A DNA stretch of 64,000 nucleotides, taken from NCBI GenBank assembly GCA_029204225.1, contig CM055092.1, positions 39,939,800 to 40,003,799 of the forward strand, given 5' to 3'. The position numbers and the translations under genes are program-made. The stretch is from Diphasiastrum complanatum (lineage: Eukaryota; Streptophyta; Lycopodiopsida; Lycopodiales; Lycopodiaceae). The notes beneath the pieces were generated by a model. It searched no databases. It was not told the DNA's origin and saw only the letters and a program-made list of their open reading frames with translations. Below, piece after piece: positions 1-10,700 of this stretch (its first letter is position 1; the number at the start of each line of letters is the position of its first letter).

Positions 1-284
1 CACAGAGACGTACTATATCTCATGCTCACATACGACGTCAGCGGGCTCCAGCGCTTCCTCATGCTGCAGCTCGCATTACATCCTTCTACAGCGTCAGCAC
101 AAACATATGACTACTCTGCACAGGAGACATTCTCATTTATGTATTTATCTTAGTGTGTACTTGATGTTTTTCTTTATTACAACTTTGGAGACGTTTTTAG
201 ACGCTCTCATGGTTACCACATACTTGACATGTACTTCTTTTGTCTTATATGCCTTTTGGCATGGAAAAGACATTAATAAAGCTT

Positions 285-344
<60 letters not shown>
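1..344 (+). mobile_element. LINE 3' end with hairpin and (TC)n tail
   Basis: This is the 3' untranslated end of the LINE family found repeatedly in the window. A hairpin ATGCC-TTTT-GGCAT lies at 249-262, AATAAA at 275-280, and a (TC)n tract runs to 344. The same order is found at 17.7, 19.4, 22.0, 27.5 and 31.4 kb. Upstream bases 1-230 are probably the degraded ORF2 3' end and UTR, but no ORF is readable. The tail abuts a gypsy LTR-like sequence. Confidence 0.8.
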
Positions 345-347
<3 letters not shown>

Positions 348-776
348 CCTAAACCATCAGGTGCCGATCAACAAGGAACCGAACGCTCACAATCCACCCC
401 GTCGTAGGACCTAATCCGAGTCCACCCTATGTGCCTTGGCCTGTGACCTGTAACAAGCAAGATCAAGCCTCCGACCCTGACAGCATCCCATACCATTGCC
501 AAAGCTGTCAACCATCCCTACCTCAAGCGAGCACACCTCCTGGCTGTGCACAAGCGCTCTCCATCCACCTTAGGTAGATAGAATGAATGGATTAAGAGAC
601 CTCCTCTCTTTGTATAATTCCAAGGTAGGAGTCTCCAAGCCTAGCACACATCCTGGAACATGACACGTGGCGACCATGCAGGTCCACGAGTCACTGGTCA
701 AGTCAACAGGTCAAGTCAACGGGCCCAGTCAACCTTCGGTTTCAGGGTTTGGAACCCAAAGGAGTTGGGTCCCTAA
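345..776 (-). mobile_element. 3' LTR (partial) of a Ty3/gypsy element
   Basis: On the minus strand a purine-rich tract, AAGGGGGAGGGAATG, precedes TGTTAGGGACCC at about 776. That is the usual polypurine tract followed by a TG-starting 3' LTR, and it lies just downstream of the chromodomain end of the pol remnant at 843-2470. The far end of the LTR is lost at the LINE tail at 344, so the outer boundary is only approximate. Confidence 0.6.
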
Positions 777-842
777 CATTCCCTCCCCCTTAAAAGACTC
801 CTCTTCTAAGGAAGGAAATCTGGGAATCTCAGTCTAAGGTCT

Positions 843-2470
843 CACTCCTTTTCCCAAGTGTCCTCGTCTTCAGAGCTTCCTTTCCAACGAACCAAGTACT
901 CAGTTACCTGCCGGTTTCTAAGCCCACATTGACGTACATCAACGATGGCCTGTGGTTCCAAAGGTACAAAGGATGTCAGGTCCTCAAGGTTGAACTAGGT
1001 CATCCCTTCCACCAAGTCGTTCCTTTAGACGACTAATGTGAAAAACTGGATGAACCTTGATTCCCTGAGGAAGGTCTAGTTGGTAGGCATTCCGATTGAG
1101 TTTCTGAACAATGCGGAAGGGCCTGGCATAACGAGGTGATAAGTTAGGACATTTTCCAGACTTTAGTACCTTATAATGTTTTGGAATTATGTTTTGGGAT
1201 TCTAAGATATACCCAAACTCCTTCCTCATAAACCCTAGGTTGTGCTTTTGATTGGCGTAAAATTGGGCTCTATCCTGAGCTGTCTTTACGTTATCGCGAG
1301 CAACAAGCAACACTTCTTGCATATCATGCAAGAAATCAACCGCTGCTTTGACCTTAAGGCTTTTGAGGCCAACTGAGATTGGAGCTCTAGGCTGGAAACC
1401 AAACTGGATGAACCTTGATTCCCTGAGGAAGGTCTAGTTGGTAGGCATTCTGATTGAGTTTCTAAACAATGCGGATGGGCCTGGCATAACGAGGTGATAA
1501 CTTAGGACATTTTCCAGACTTTAGTACCTTATAATGTTTTGGGATTATGTTTTGAATTTCTAAGATATACCCAACCTCCTTCCTCATAAACCCTAGGTTG
1601 TCGCTTTTGATTGGCATAAAATTGGGCTCTCTATCTTGAGCCGTCTTTCCGTTATCGCGAGCAACAAGCAACATTTCTTGCATATCATGCAGGAAATCAA
1701 CCACTGCTTTGACCTTAAGGCTTTTGAGGCCAACTGAGATTGGAGCTCTAGGCTGGAAACCAAACATCAGAGAAAATGGACTAAAACTCGTCGCTGAATG
1801 CTTTGCGCTATTATACGCAAATTCAATTATTGGAAGGTACCTCTCCCAATCCGACTGTCTTCTGGAAACATATGCACGAAGCATGTCTTCCATAGACTGG
1901 TTCGTCCTCTATGTCTGACCATCCGATTCAGGATGATCGGTAGAACCTAGACTTAATGTGGTCTCCAATTTCTCAAAGACTGCTTGCCAAAATTTGCGAG
2001 TGAACTTAGAATCCCGATCACTAACAATATCATTCGACAAACCAAACAACCTGAACGACTTTTCCACGAAAAGCTGAGTAAGTTCTGAAGCTTTGACAGT
2101 TTGGCGTGCACCGCACACGGGCTGTCATGACATTCATGCAGGATTTGGGCCCTGGCACACAAACTTTTCCATTCCGAAAAAGTAACCCATTCCTTATGGA
2201 ATAGTCTCTTAATATCTTGTCCTGAGGAGAAGTGTTGGAATCCTGCATTCCAAGTTCATCGCTAGATCTTGAAGTACCTGCCAGGATGTCTAGCCAAATA
2301 CGACTGAAGTACCTATCAGTCTTACACAAATTTCTTAAGGACAAATACAATTCAGATTGGATCTCATAAAAGGTTAACTGATTAACCTCTCCAATCCGGC
2401 TTAAGGCATCCGCGACACTATTTGAAGTACCCTTCCGGTACTCAATGTCATAATAAAATTCTTGGAGCAT
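843..2470 (-). pseudogene. Ty3/gypsy (chromovirus-type) pol fragment: RNase H end, integrase, chromodomain
   Basis: Read leftward, the pieces follow normal gypsy order. First comes an RNase H/linker end with VADALSRIGEV (about 2400). Then come integrase core pieces SDRDSKFTRKFW and STDHPESDGQT (1909-2060), and the integrase C-terminal region with KLSPRYARPFRIV and HPVFHISRLK (984-1500). Last is a chromodomain with TEYLVRWKGSSEDEDTWE (about 843-935). The zinc-binding HHCC part is largely missing, frames shift several times, and a 358-bp tandem duplication sits in the C-terminal part. The element cannot be functional. Enzymatically it would have been the reverse transcriptase/integrase polyprotein of an LTR retrotransposon. 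Confidence 0.88.
1046..1761. repeat. 358-bp tandem duplication inside the gypsy integrase 3' part
   Basis: The sequence from CTGGATGAACCTTGATTCCC at 1046 recurs at 1404. Both copies run through the KLSPRYARP coding region and end at GGCTGGAAACCAAA. The copies differ by scattered substitutions and small indels, so the duplication is not a recent assembly artefact. Confidence 0.85.
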
Positions 2471-2594
2471 TTCAGACCATCTTGCCTATTTATTGACCAA
2501 TTACATAAATTGTTAAATTTTAATCCAGTTCACAATTGCCATCTGAAATCTGAATTTTGTGGGCAATGAGATCTTTTGAACTAGGTATGGGTGC

Positions 2595-2798
2595 TCCATC
2601 ATATTAGATGGTTGGACTGATACCAGGAAGCGCCATATTGTAAATATATTGGTTTCTTCTTGCTTGGGCACGACGTTCTTGAGATCCATCGACACCTCGG
2701 GCTCCATCATATCAGATGGTTGGACTGATACCAGAAAGCGCCATATTGTAAATCTACTTGGGCAAGACGTTCTTGAGATCCATCGACACCTCGGGCTT
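2595..2798. repeat. Tandem duplication of about 100 bp
   Basis: CATCATATTAGATGGTTGG...CGCCATATTGTAAAT at 2595 recurs at 2704. GACGTTCTTGAGATCCATCG, just after the first copy, recurs after the second. The duplicated sequence lies at the inner edge of the gypsy remnant. The minus-strand reading frame across it (2513-2818) resembles no family I recognise. Confidence 0.75.
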
Positions 2799-3025
2799 AA
2801 GCTTGGATGCCCAGACATTGTTTAGATTTATTGACGCGGCCATTGTGGAGGTCGGCAAAGAGAATGTTGTGCAGGTATTGATTCTTGACTTTCAGCTGAG
2901 TAGTGAGAAATGAAAATGAGTGAAAACTTTTTACTTACACTACTTGTTCAATGTTGCTTCTTGGATCATGGACTTCAGAGAAGATCGATGTCGGATGTTG
3001 CATTGATGATTGTTGTGCTTTGCAG

Positions 3026-4356
3026 GTCGTCACCGACCATGCAGTAAATTGTGTTGCCATGGGGAAGCTCGTAAATGAAAAGTACCCTTGGATCTTTTGG
3101 ACGTCTTGTTTGAGGATATAGCAAAGTTGCCATGGATTGCAGAGGTACCAGACATAGGCCGGTTCTTGGTGAGGTTTGTCACCAAGAGACCGAGGGTCCT
3201 GAGCATGTTCAGGGAGTATTCTAGCCTCGACATTTTCAGGCCTGCCCCCACCAGGACTACTTTTCTATTCATCAAATTTGATTCATCACTTGGATTCTTA
3301 CTACATAGCTTACTAGCAACTACTAACTACTTTCAAGTTTTAACCTAAGACCTTGTTATCCGATAATTGCTTTGTTGAAGCTAATACAATTTGCAATCAT
3401 GATTCGTTCCAGGTTTGGCTTTATTTTCATTGTTCTGGAGCGCCTCGTGAAGGTGCTGATGGCTTGAGACAGATGGTGGTCTTACAGCCTTGGCGTCAAT
3501 GGAGGCACTCACGAGAGCCTAAGGCTTAGCGATTTCAGAGGATTGTGCTAGCATCTCCTTTTTGGGATGATGCACGGGCCATTGTCATAGCGTTGCAGCC
3601 TCTTTACATTGTCCTGCGCCTTACGGATAGAGAGGGCGCAACTTTGGGCCTTCTCTATGAGTTCATGGACAAGCTGGGAGAGCACATTCGCACCTGCACT
3701 GCCTTCAGTGCCTCTCCCATTCGCACCTGCACTGCCTTCAGTGCAGAGAGGTTTGTATCATGCATTATCTCTTATCATGATTGATGAGTGTTTATGTAGT
3801 ATGTAGTATGTAGTTATAAGTATGACATGTATGATGTATGATTTTCAAATTTTATAGGGTTGAAGAAATAAGAGAAAAGTGGCAAGCCAGGTGGGAGTGG
3901 TTCCATCAGCCTCTACATGCTATGGCTTGCATTCTTCATCCTCTATGGAGGAATGAAGATCAGTTCCATGATGCAGCACTCCGACAGGGATGGCGCACAT
4001 ACATTGAGAGGGTCTATCCTGATCCTGTCACGCAGGATTCACTCAGGGATGATCTCAATGTCTTCAGGTATAAGTCATGACAATTCTCTAACATTTGTTA
4101 TTTTTTCAAGTCCTTTGTCTTTCTTGAATCCCAATGAAGTGGCCACATTGTCACACTCGGTACTCATGAATGAATGATCTTCAATGTGCATTGTCACAAC
4201 TCACGTGTGCACTGTGCAGGCGTGAGGCTCTTGAGTTTGGGTGTCCAGGAGCGCGGCTCAGAGAAGGACAACTGCGCCCTGTTTCATGGTGGGACAAGTA
4301 TGGGGGTGATTGTCCTCGATTGCCGAAGCTCGCCATACGCATTCTCTCACAGTAAA
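3026..4356 (+). pseudogene. hAT transposase-like gene (DUF659 / hAT dimerisation type), decayed
   Basis: Plus-strand pieces appear in the order expected for plant DUF659 hAT transposases: VVTDHAVNCVAMGKLVNEKY (3026), LFEDIAKLPWIAEVPDIGRF (3105) and ASPFWDDARAIVIALQPLY (3545). Then come REKWQARWEWFHQPLHAMAC (about 3867) and PVSWWDKYGGDCPRLPKLAI (about 4290). GT-AG-like borders are visible between pieces, for example CTTCAG/GTATAAG near 4069 and GTGCAG/GCGTGAGG near 4219, so it was probably a multi-exon gene. A small deletion after WTSC and a stop before RFQRIV break it. Such proteins move hAT elements by cut and paste with 8-bp target duplications; domesticated relatives exist, but the breaks argue against that here. 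Confidence 0.8.
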
Positions 4357-5930
4357 CTTCAATACAAACTAATACTCAACAATAGAGTTACACCAACATA
4401 CAGTGTAAAACAAATATTTATTAATCAACACATATCGTCCTCATGTACCAGCACATTTTGATTTTTGAATTTCCCAACATATTAATAAGTTTTTTAACAG
4501 GTTTTTGTTTTCACCCGATCTACTCTCCGAGTCCAGCCATGATTTCACCAGTGACAACAAACACCAAACTGAAAATTTCATAAAAAAATAAATTCACTGG
4601 CCAGCCAAGGTTTTTTTCCTGGAAACCGGATATCACCTGTTACTGTTTCATCCTTTTGAATTACAGTGATAGATATGGATGATGAAGACCTTTAGAAAGT
4701 CCAATTGTACATCTGTAGGCTTCGGTTTTCTTGGTCCCTGGGTGGAATTTCTGCCTCCAATTTGTCATGGCTGGTATGGTTGCATTTGTATGGTTGCCTA
4801 GTGTATAGACTCAAACAGGTGGATCTTTTAAATTGCAAAATTCCTCCAAAAACTTCAAAGTTAAATGCAAATAGCATCTTCAAGTTTTTATCTCTTCTTG
4901 CACTTTGTTTCACCACTCGTAACACCAATCTTCCTCTGCTGTACACCTGCTAGGGACAGGTATAAATTTGGTGCAACCTGTACACTATTTGTACAACATG
5001 CACTTTTTACTAAACTTACCGATTTTCACATAAAAGAGACAATTTCAAACATCATTGACACTCTGACAAAAGGAATTCATCTCTGAACACAACAATGGAG
5101 TGGTCGCACTCTTCACAAGTAGCACGAGAGATCCCCAAACATTCATTCAGACTTCTCAAAAAGATCCACAGACGTTCTCACACAAAGGTTCACAACTTCA
5201 ATAGCTCAATGCCGCTTGTCGCTCGTCGTGGGTACGTCATAAAAATTTAAGAGGGGTCTGAAAATTCTGAACGAGTATTTCCTAGCTACACGTTATTTCT
5301 TCCAATATGTAGAAGATGACTTTCTCTTCATCTAAAACCTTGCCTTCATTGCATCATCCAACCGCTTACATGTACTTAATCATTGCGCACCAGATGTGCT
5401 TTAGCCCTAGACGCAAACGTACTCCTCAATGTAGCTTGCTATTTTCAAAATACGGCTTTGCTCTATCTTAAGAATTATCTCCTTCTTAAGAGTATATCTG
5501 GACTTTTCTTCTTTGTAATAATTGCAAATCCAATGCTTTCCACCACAAGATGCCTCATACTATGAAACGATATGCACATGCTGCCACCAATAACTTTGCA
5601 GGAAACCCTGGAAGCCAGTTTTTGTGGACATGTCCTCATTAGTAGCCAAGTAAAATATGGACAAAAAGTAGGGGAAAATGACCACTCTACTATGAAAAAG
5701 TGCTCGCAAAGTCAAACAATAGTACAGACCAAGGCAGTAAGTGGGAGATGGCTGTACTAAACTAACAGGAGAGAAGAAACTACCTACAAGGAAAAGGAGG
5801 CACAAGAAATGAGAGAGCAATCTCATTCCACAAATACTCCTCTTGCTTTGGACCAAAGCTCAAGAGAGGTGAAGCTAGGAAGGAGAACCAAGGCAAAATG
5901 GAGAAGGGGGTTCAGAATGCTGCAAAAGAA
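4357..5930. other. Non-coding AT-rich stretch
   Basis: No ORF here resembles a known protein and no exon-like block was recognised. It lies downstream of the last PDAP1-type exon found and may be intron or 3' flank of that gene. Confidence 0.4.
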
Positions 5931-5939
5931 TAAAAACAC

Positions 5940-6042
5940 GTAGAGATGGGGAAATGACGTTTCCCTACACTCGTTTCCCATCATGGGGAAACACGTTCAA
6001 TGAAAAGACCCCGATAAATGGCATTTCCCAAAAATATGGTAT
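5940..6042. repeat. Cluster of self-complementary GGGGAAA/TTTCCC motifs
   Basis: GGGGAAATGACGTTTCCC, CGTTTCCC, GGGGAAAC and CATTTCCC occur within about 100 bp, so the stretch can fold on itself. The layout resembles the subterminal repeats of the hAT-type elements at 6162 and 18406, but no target duplication was found. Confidence 0.45.
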
Positions 6043-6161
6043 CAGACATCAGTGAGTGGGAGACCAGCCAAGCATGCCACTAATGCTTTGACTTGATTCC
6101 TTTGTTACTTTGTTCTTAGTTTGTAAACCATCAAAAAAAAACTTTAAATAGTGTTCACTAC

Positions 6162-6340
6162 CAATGTTTCATGCACCGGTTCGAATCGGCCGATTCGACC
6201 GGTTCGAACTGGCCAGGTGAGGTTCGAATCGGCCGATTCGAACATTCCTTTGTTTTTGGGGCCATTTTGAAATTTTTTTTAACTCTGTAACCGATTCGAA
6301 ACGTGATTCCTTACTCAAATCGCCGATTCGTGAACCATTG
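6162..6340. mobile_element. hAT-type MITE with perfect 8-bp target duplication
   Basis: The direct repeat TTCACTAC flanks the element at 6154-6161 and 6341-6348. The ends are inverted: CAATGTTTCATG on the left and, reverse-complemented, CAATGGTTCACG on the right. The interior has several palindromic GGTTCGAATCGGCCGATTCG motifs near both ends. An 8-bp duplication and CA-starting inverted ends are typical of hAT elements. There is no coding capacity, so it would depend on a transposase elsewhere. Confidence 0.82.
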
Positions 6341-6348
6341 TTCACTAC

Positions 6349-7633
6349 ATGCCGTGCATTTTGTTGCTTATTCTTTCCTTCACTGTTAGGTATTCCATGA
6401 TAAACTTCATGGCACTACTCATAGAATCTTATTTATATTACTGTGCTTTGATCCACCAGTCCACACCCTCATGATTCACTTCTGTTTTACTGCAGATATA
6501 TTGCTGTTTATTGATTGGGCAAGAATCGTATACATTTGCTAAGGTTTATAACACCGAATGCCATTCCGTATATTGTCTTTGCCATGTCCTGCTTTCAAAG
6601 CAGCTTCATCAAACATCCTTAGCTAATTGCCCATATTCTACAGCTTGCTTCTTGGCTCTAAGTTTGGGTCACAATAAAAATGTACAATCAGCATTCTTTC
6701 TCAGGCATCCCAATGGCAGCAGTAAGGTTCATTGGTTTGATTTACTTGCTTGTCTTCCTCGGCGTGTGCTATCTTTCAGTATTTGGTTGCTCTTGGTTGT
6801 CGTCCAAGCATATACATGAGGAATGGCACATGGAGCCAAAAAGGAGTTCCTTTCGTTAGTATATAAGTGGTCACTATATTGGTTCTTCAGAATCCACGAG
6901 GAGAATAAATTTTCATTTGGTACCAGCTGGTGTTAGACTACACAGTTCAACTGATTGTCCAAGGCACCATCAATCATTGGCAATCACTTGCCTCTAGAAA
7001 CTCGCAAGCTGCCTTGTTGGATGTGCCAGGGTGAAAGCCCTAATTTGGTAGCTTCCAAAAAGATTTCCTTAGGGGCCTTCAGAATAGTACAAGTAGGATC
7101 TCTACTAGTCATTCTACAATTGATGATTCTTGAGTATCTTTTTAAGAGACGCTTAGAGGTGTTTCATAAAAGGAGTCCCTGCACATCAATCGTCTATTGA
7201 TTGTACAACATTCTTATTACTGTATGATTGTGATTTTTTGTCTGTTTTGCTATCTTGTGATAATTTATCTTTGATAGTGTTCCTAGCATGGTAAACAATC
7301 ATAAACCCATATACAATTTGAATGTCAGATCTCATAATATTCTTGTAAAAATTAAACGCCAAGACTTGTGTTTGGGCTTGAAGACTCTTGCATTGAACAT
7401 TTGACACTAAAAATTTGAGGCCAGGCAAGCCCTGTAAAATATAAGAAAATCTGATATAGAGACAAATGAATATGAACTGTATGACTTATAACGCGGCAGT
7501 TTATGACATCCACTGTTTGTAAGAATATGAGCAGAATATTTTATCTTTCATTAACGAGGGAAATCATAACCACAACTAACAAAAGAAAATGTAACAAGGA
7601 AAGAGGAAAATCCATTGTTTTACGAGTACATAC
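6349..7633. other. Probable intron 6 or 3' region of the PDAP1-type gene; no element recognised
   Basis: It follows a clean GTATGT donor at 7633-7628 on the minus strand. I looked for the conserved C-terminal block of the family (RLALIRQQR-like) and did not find it here. Confidence 0.4.
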
Positions 7634-7719
7634 CCAGATCTTTCTTTGCCTGCTCAGTCTTTCCTTGCTCCTGTAGTTTTAAATAACGTTCATGTGCTCT
7701 TTGCTTTTCCAATTCTTCT
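7634..7719 (-). CDS. PDAP1: PDAP1-type gene, coding exon 6
   Basis: After a TTTCTGCAG acceptor it encodes EELEKQRAHERYLKLQEQGK and then TEQAKKDL, ending with the first base of the next codon before donor GTATGT. This is the most conserved helix of the PP28 domain. The following C-terminal exon was not found in the window. Confidence 0.93.
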
Positions 7720-10700
7720 CTGCAGAAAGGTATTTCCATACTGATCAGCCCCTAAGAATGAATACAAATGTGCTTCACCTACTTGAATAAATTGCACGTG
7801 TGCAATCACAACTGTAATGCAGGCAATAGTCTTTCTAGAGAGAGAGAGAGATTGTGTGTGTGTTGAAGATTGTTGATGTTGAACTAGTTGGAATGAAGCC
7901 GAAGAATGGATTGTCACTATAGTAAGTTCCAACCGATTCTTGATATATTGATGTCAATCTTAGCTCCTGAACATAACAAACTGAAGTCCTCAACTCAATG
8001 ATCCATCATGCATAACATGGACTATATGCAACAAAATTTCTGCTCGCCTCATCCATGCCCAAGAGGTGCCACCACTAAAGATGACTCCATGAGTGAAGAA
8101 CCAGACCTTAGCAGCAAGTCATGACTTTTTAATGCACTGCCATTATTACAGAAAAGTGGAAGACAAGCCTTGCACTTACACAAGCATATGAAAAAACACA
8201 TCCCAAGTGGACAAGCTTTAAGAATTCTGTTCCAAGTGGACAAGCTAAAAAACTTTGTCCCATGTAGATACAGGGATAAACTATTACTTGGAGCAGGCAT
8301 CTGAAAGATCAACTTATTTTCCACTGACTTTTGTTTATCTTTAACACAAGGTGAATCTACTGTTTCTTCACTTATAATCATTGCAAGCTCATGACTAGTA
8401 GCCTCTGTGGCATACAATTGAGATAATGGTCACAATGATAACATTCTAAGCCCTTCAATTATGGCACTTATCGTCCACAATACTGCATTTGATTATATAT
8501 GCTACTCCTGGATATATGTCAGTCTTGGTTTTCTACGTTTCCCCATGCTTAGAGACCCCAACATAGATCTGGGTCGATAAGTAAATACGCGATAGGTAGT
8601 GGTATGATGTCTTGAGGTATTGAGGTATATCAATATCCTAACATAAACATATAAATCTAAGTTGCAAGACATTTCAAAACATTATGCACCAAAACCATAT
8701 AGAAAGAGTGCTTCATAATGCTATTTGGTTTCTCACATTATTGTTATTCTAAAGAATCTTATTTTGGCACCTCAAATCTTCGGTGCGTAGTGAACTTGCA
8801 AGCACCAAATTAACTACAGGCTACACTCAATTCCAGTGTCTATGGTTACTAGTGTAAAACAAGAATTTTTTATATGAAAATCCAATTATTGTAACAATAA
8901 AAGAATCACTTTTACAACAATTCTTACTTATTGTGAGGCAAAATAAGCATTCTCCCTAAAACACTATCAAGCATATACTACCTACAAATTGTGTCTTATA
9001 ACCTTTTTCATATTGCACGAGAAGATATTCAGAAAACAACACATAAGAAAGTAAAACCTTGATCATACCTCTCTCGTCTTGATAGCTCCCCGGGTCTATC
9101 AAGCTGGCATAAAACAAAGCAAAAAGCAAAAATATGTTATTTGTTATCAAGATACAATAAAGAAAACCATGGGAACATATAATTTGAGTAGATAAAACAG
9201 AAATTATTCTGTACAATACCAAGAGAAAAGTGCCAAACGAAATCCTTAATGAGGGCCTTTCACACACTTATTTCAGCATTAACAGACAAATGAAAAATTG
9301 AATGCACAAAAGCAAAAAGGATGTCAAACAAGTATTAGCTCGAGTTCAAAGGAATGCCCAAACCCTAAGAACAACCTTGACATGTGTAACAAGAAACAAG
9401 TTGAGGCACACTACTTGACCTTTCTTCTTGGACATCGAAGGATCCACTATTGAGATTAAAAGGAGCAAGTCCCATGTTCGTAAGGAAAAGTAATGGATAA
9501 TGTCAAAATCCAATTTACATCCATGTAGATGACAAAACAAGTGTCAGTCTTGAATATCTTGAAACAATATCTTAACTTGTGAAGCATAGAAGCATAGAGT
9601 TCCGGAACACTGCATTCCAGGAGCGTTCCGGAACGCTTGTTCTACGATCCAAGAGATTTCTGGATTGGAATGTTACAAAAAAAAAATTGAAAGGTGGGAA
9701 AAAACAACAGTTAGGGATGTAAAAAAAATTCCAAAAACATTGCAAAGCATAGTACTAACTACTAACTGAACAAAAAATAGTACATTGAAGTTCATTCACT
9801 AACTGAACAAAGTATTTAGGCTTCAGCATGCTGCATACCAAAATTGAAACTTGAAAGCTTGGGAACATGCAATCACTCTCTCCCTAGCAACCCTACAGCC
9901 AATCTTAGCAACAGGAATCACTCAAAACGATGCAGTATAGCTTCCAAACAAAGCAAGTAAAGAAAGGGTGAAAAAAAGCTTCAAGAGGTTCCTTTGCTTG
10001 ACATAGTCACTGTTGTCCTCTTCTATGTACTACATTCACCTCCACTCATTATGGCCTTCACACAGACTGCTCACACTACCCATTTGGCCTCCTATTCCTC
10101 TCTCCACAAGTTTATTTCTTTCCAACAAAGTGCGCTGGAAATGGGGCTTTGAGGCTGTCAAAAAAAATTCCAGGTTTTTTCTACACGGCATTCACATGGA
10201 GGTCCACCGACACGGCGTTCTGGTGCAACTTAGCTTGTGCATAACGCATAGATGCGTCCCGTTCCGGAACGCAGCGTTCCGGGAGTGTTCCGGAACGGTT
10301 CCGGAATCCTGCAGCGTTCCGGATCAGAATGCTGCAATTTTATTTTATTTTTGGGAAAAAAATTTTGAAAACATGACATATAGCCCTGTAAAAAAAATTT
10401 CAAAGACAGTATATGATACAAAAAAATGTTGACTGATCCACAGTCCACACATGCCTCATGAGAATGATCAAGATGTCATGATAAAGCTCTGATATATACA
10501 TTCACCTTGCAATCTTGAATCATCAAGGCCTCCGCATAGAGTGCTCACACTACCCATTTGGCCACCTACTTCTCCTTCCACAAGCTCCTCTTCTCTCCTA
10601 ACGGCGCGCTGGAATGGGGGCTTCGCGGCAGATTTAGAAAGATTTACAGGAATTTTTTTTTGTGTTCCGGCGTTCCGGAACACGGGGTCCCAGAATGCCA

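Noticed and set aside
1-7600. C-terminal exon of the PDAP1-type gene
   Set aside because: I looked on the minus strand for a block like RLALIRQQR with splice borders and found none. It is probably outside the window.
9584-10241. 8-bp target duplication CTTGTGAA/CTTGTGCA around the first palindromic element
   Set aside because: Only 7 of 8 bases match and the inverted ends do not agree well, so it was not claimed.
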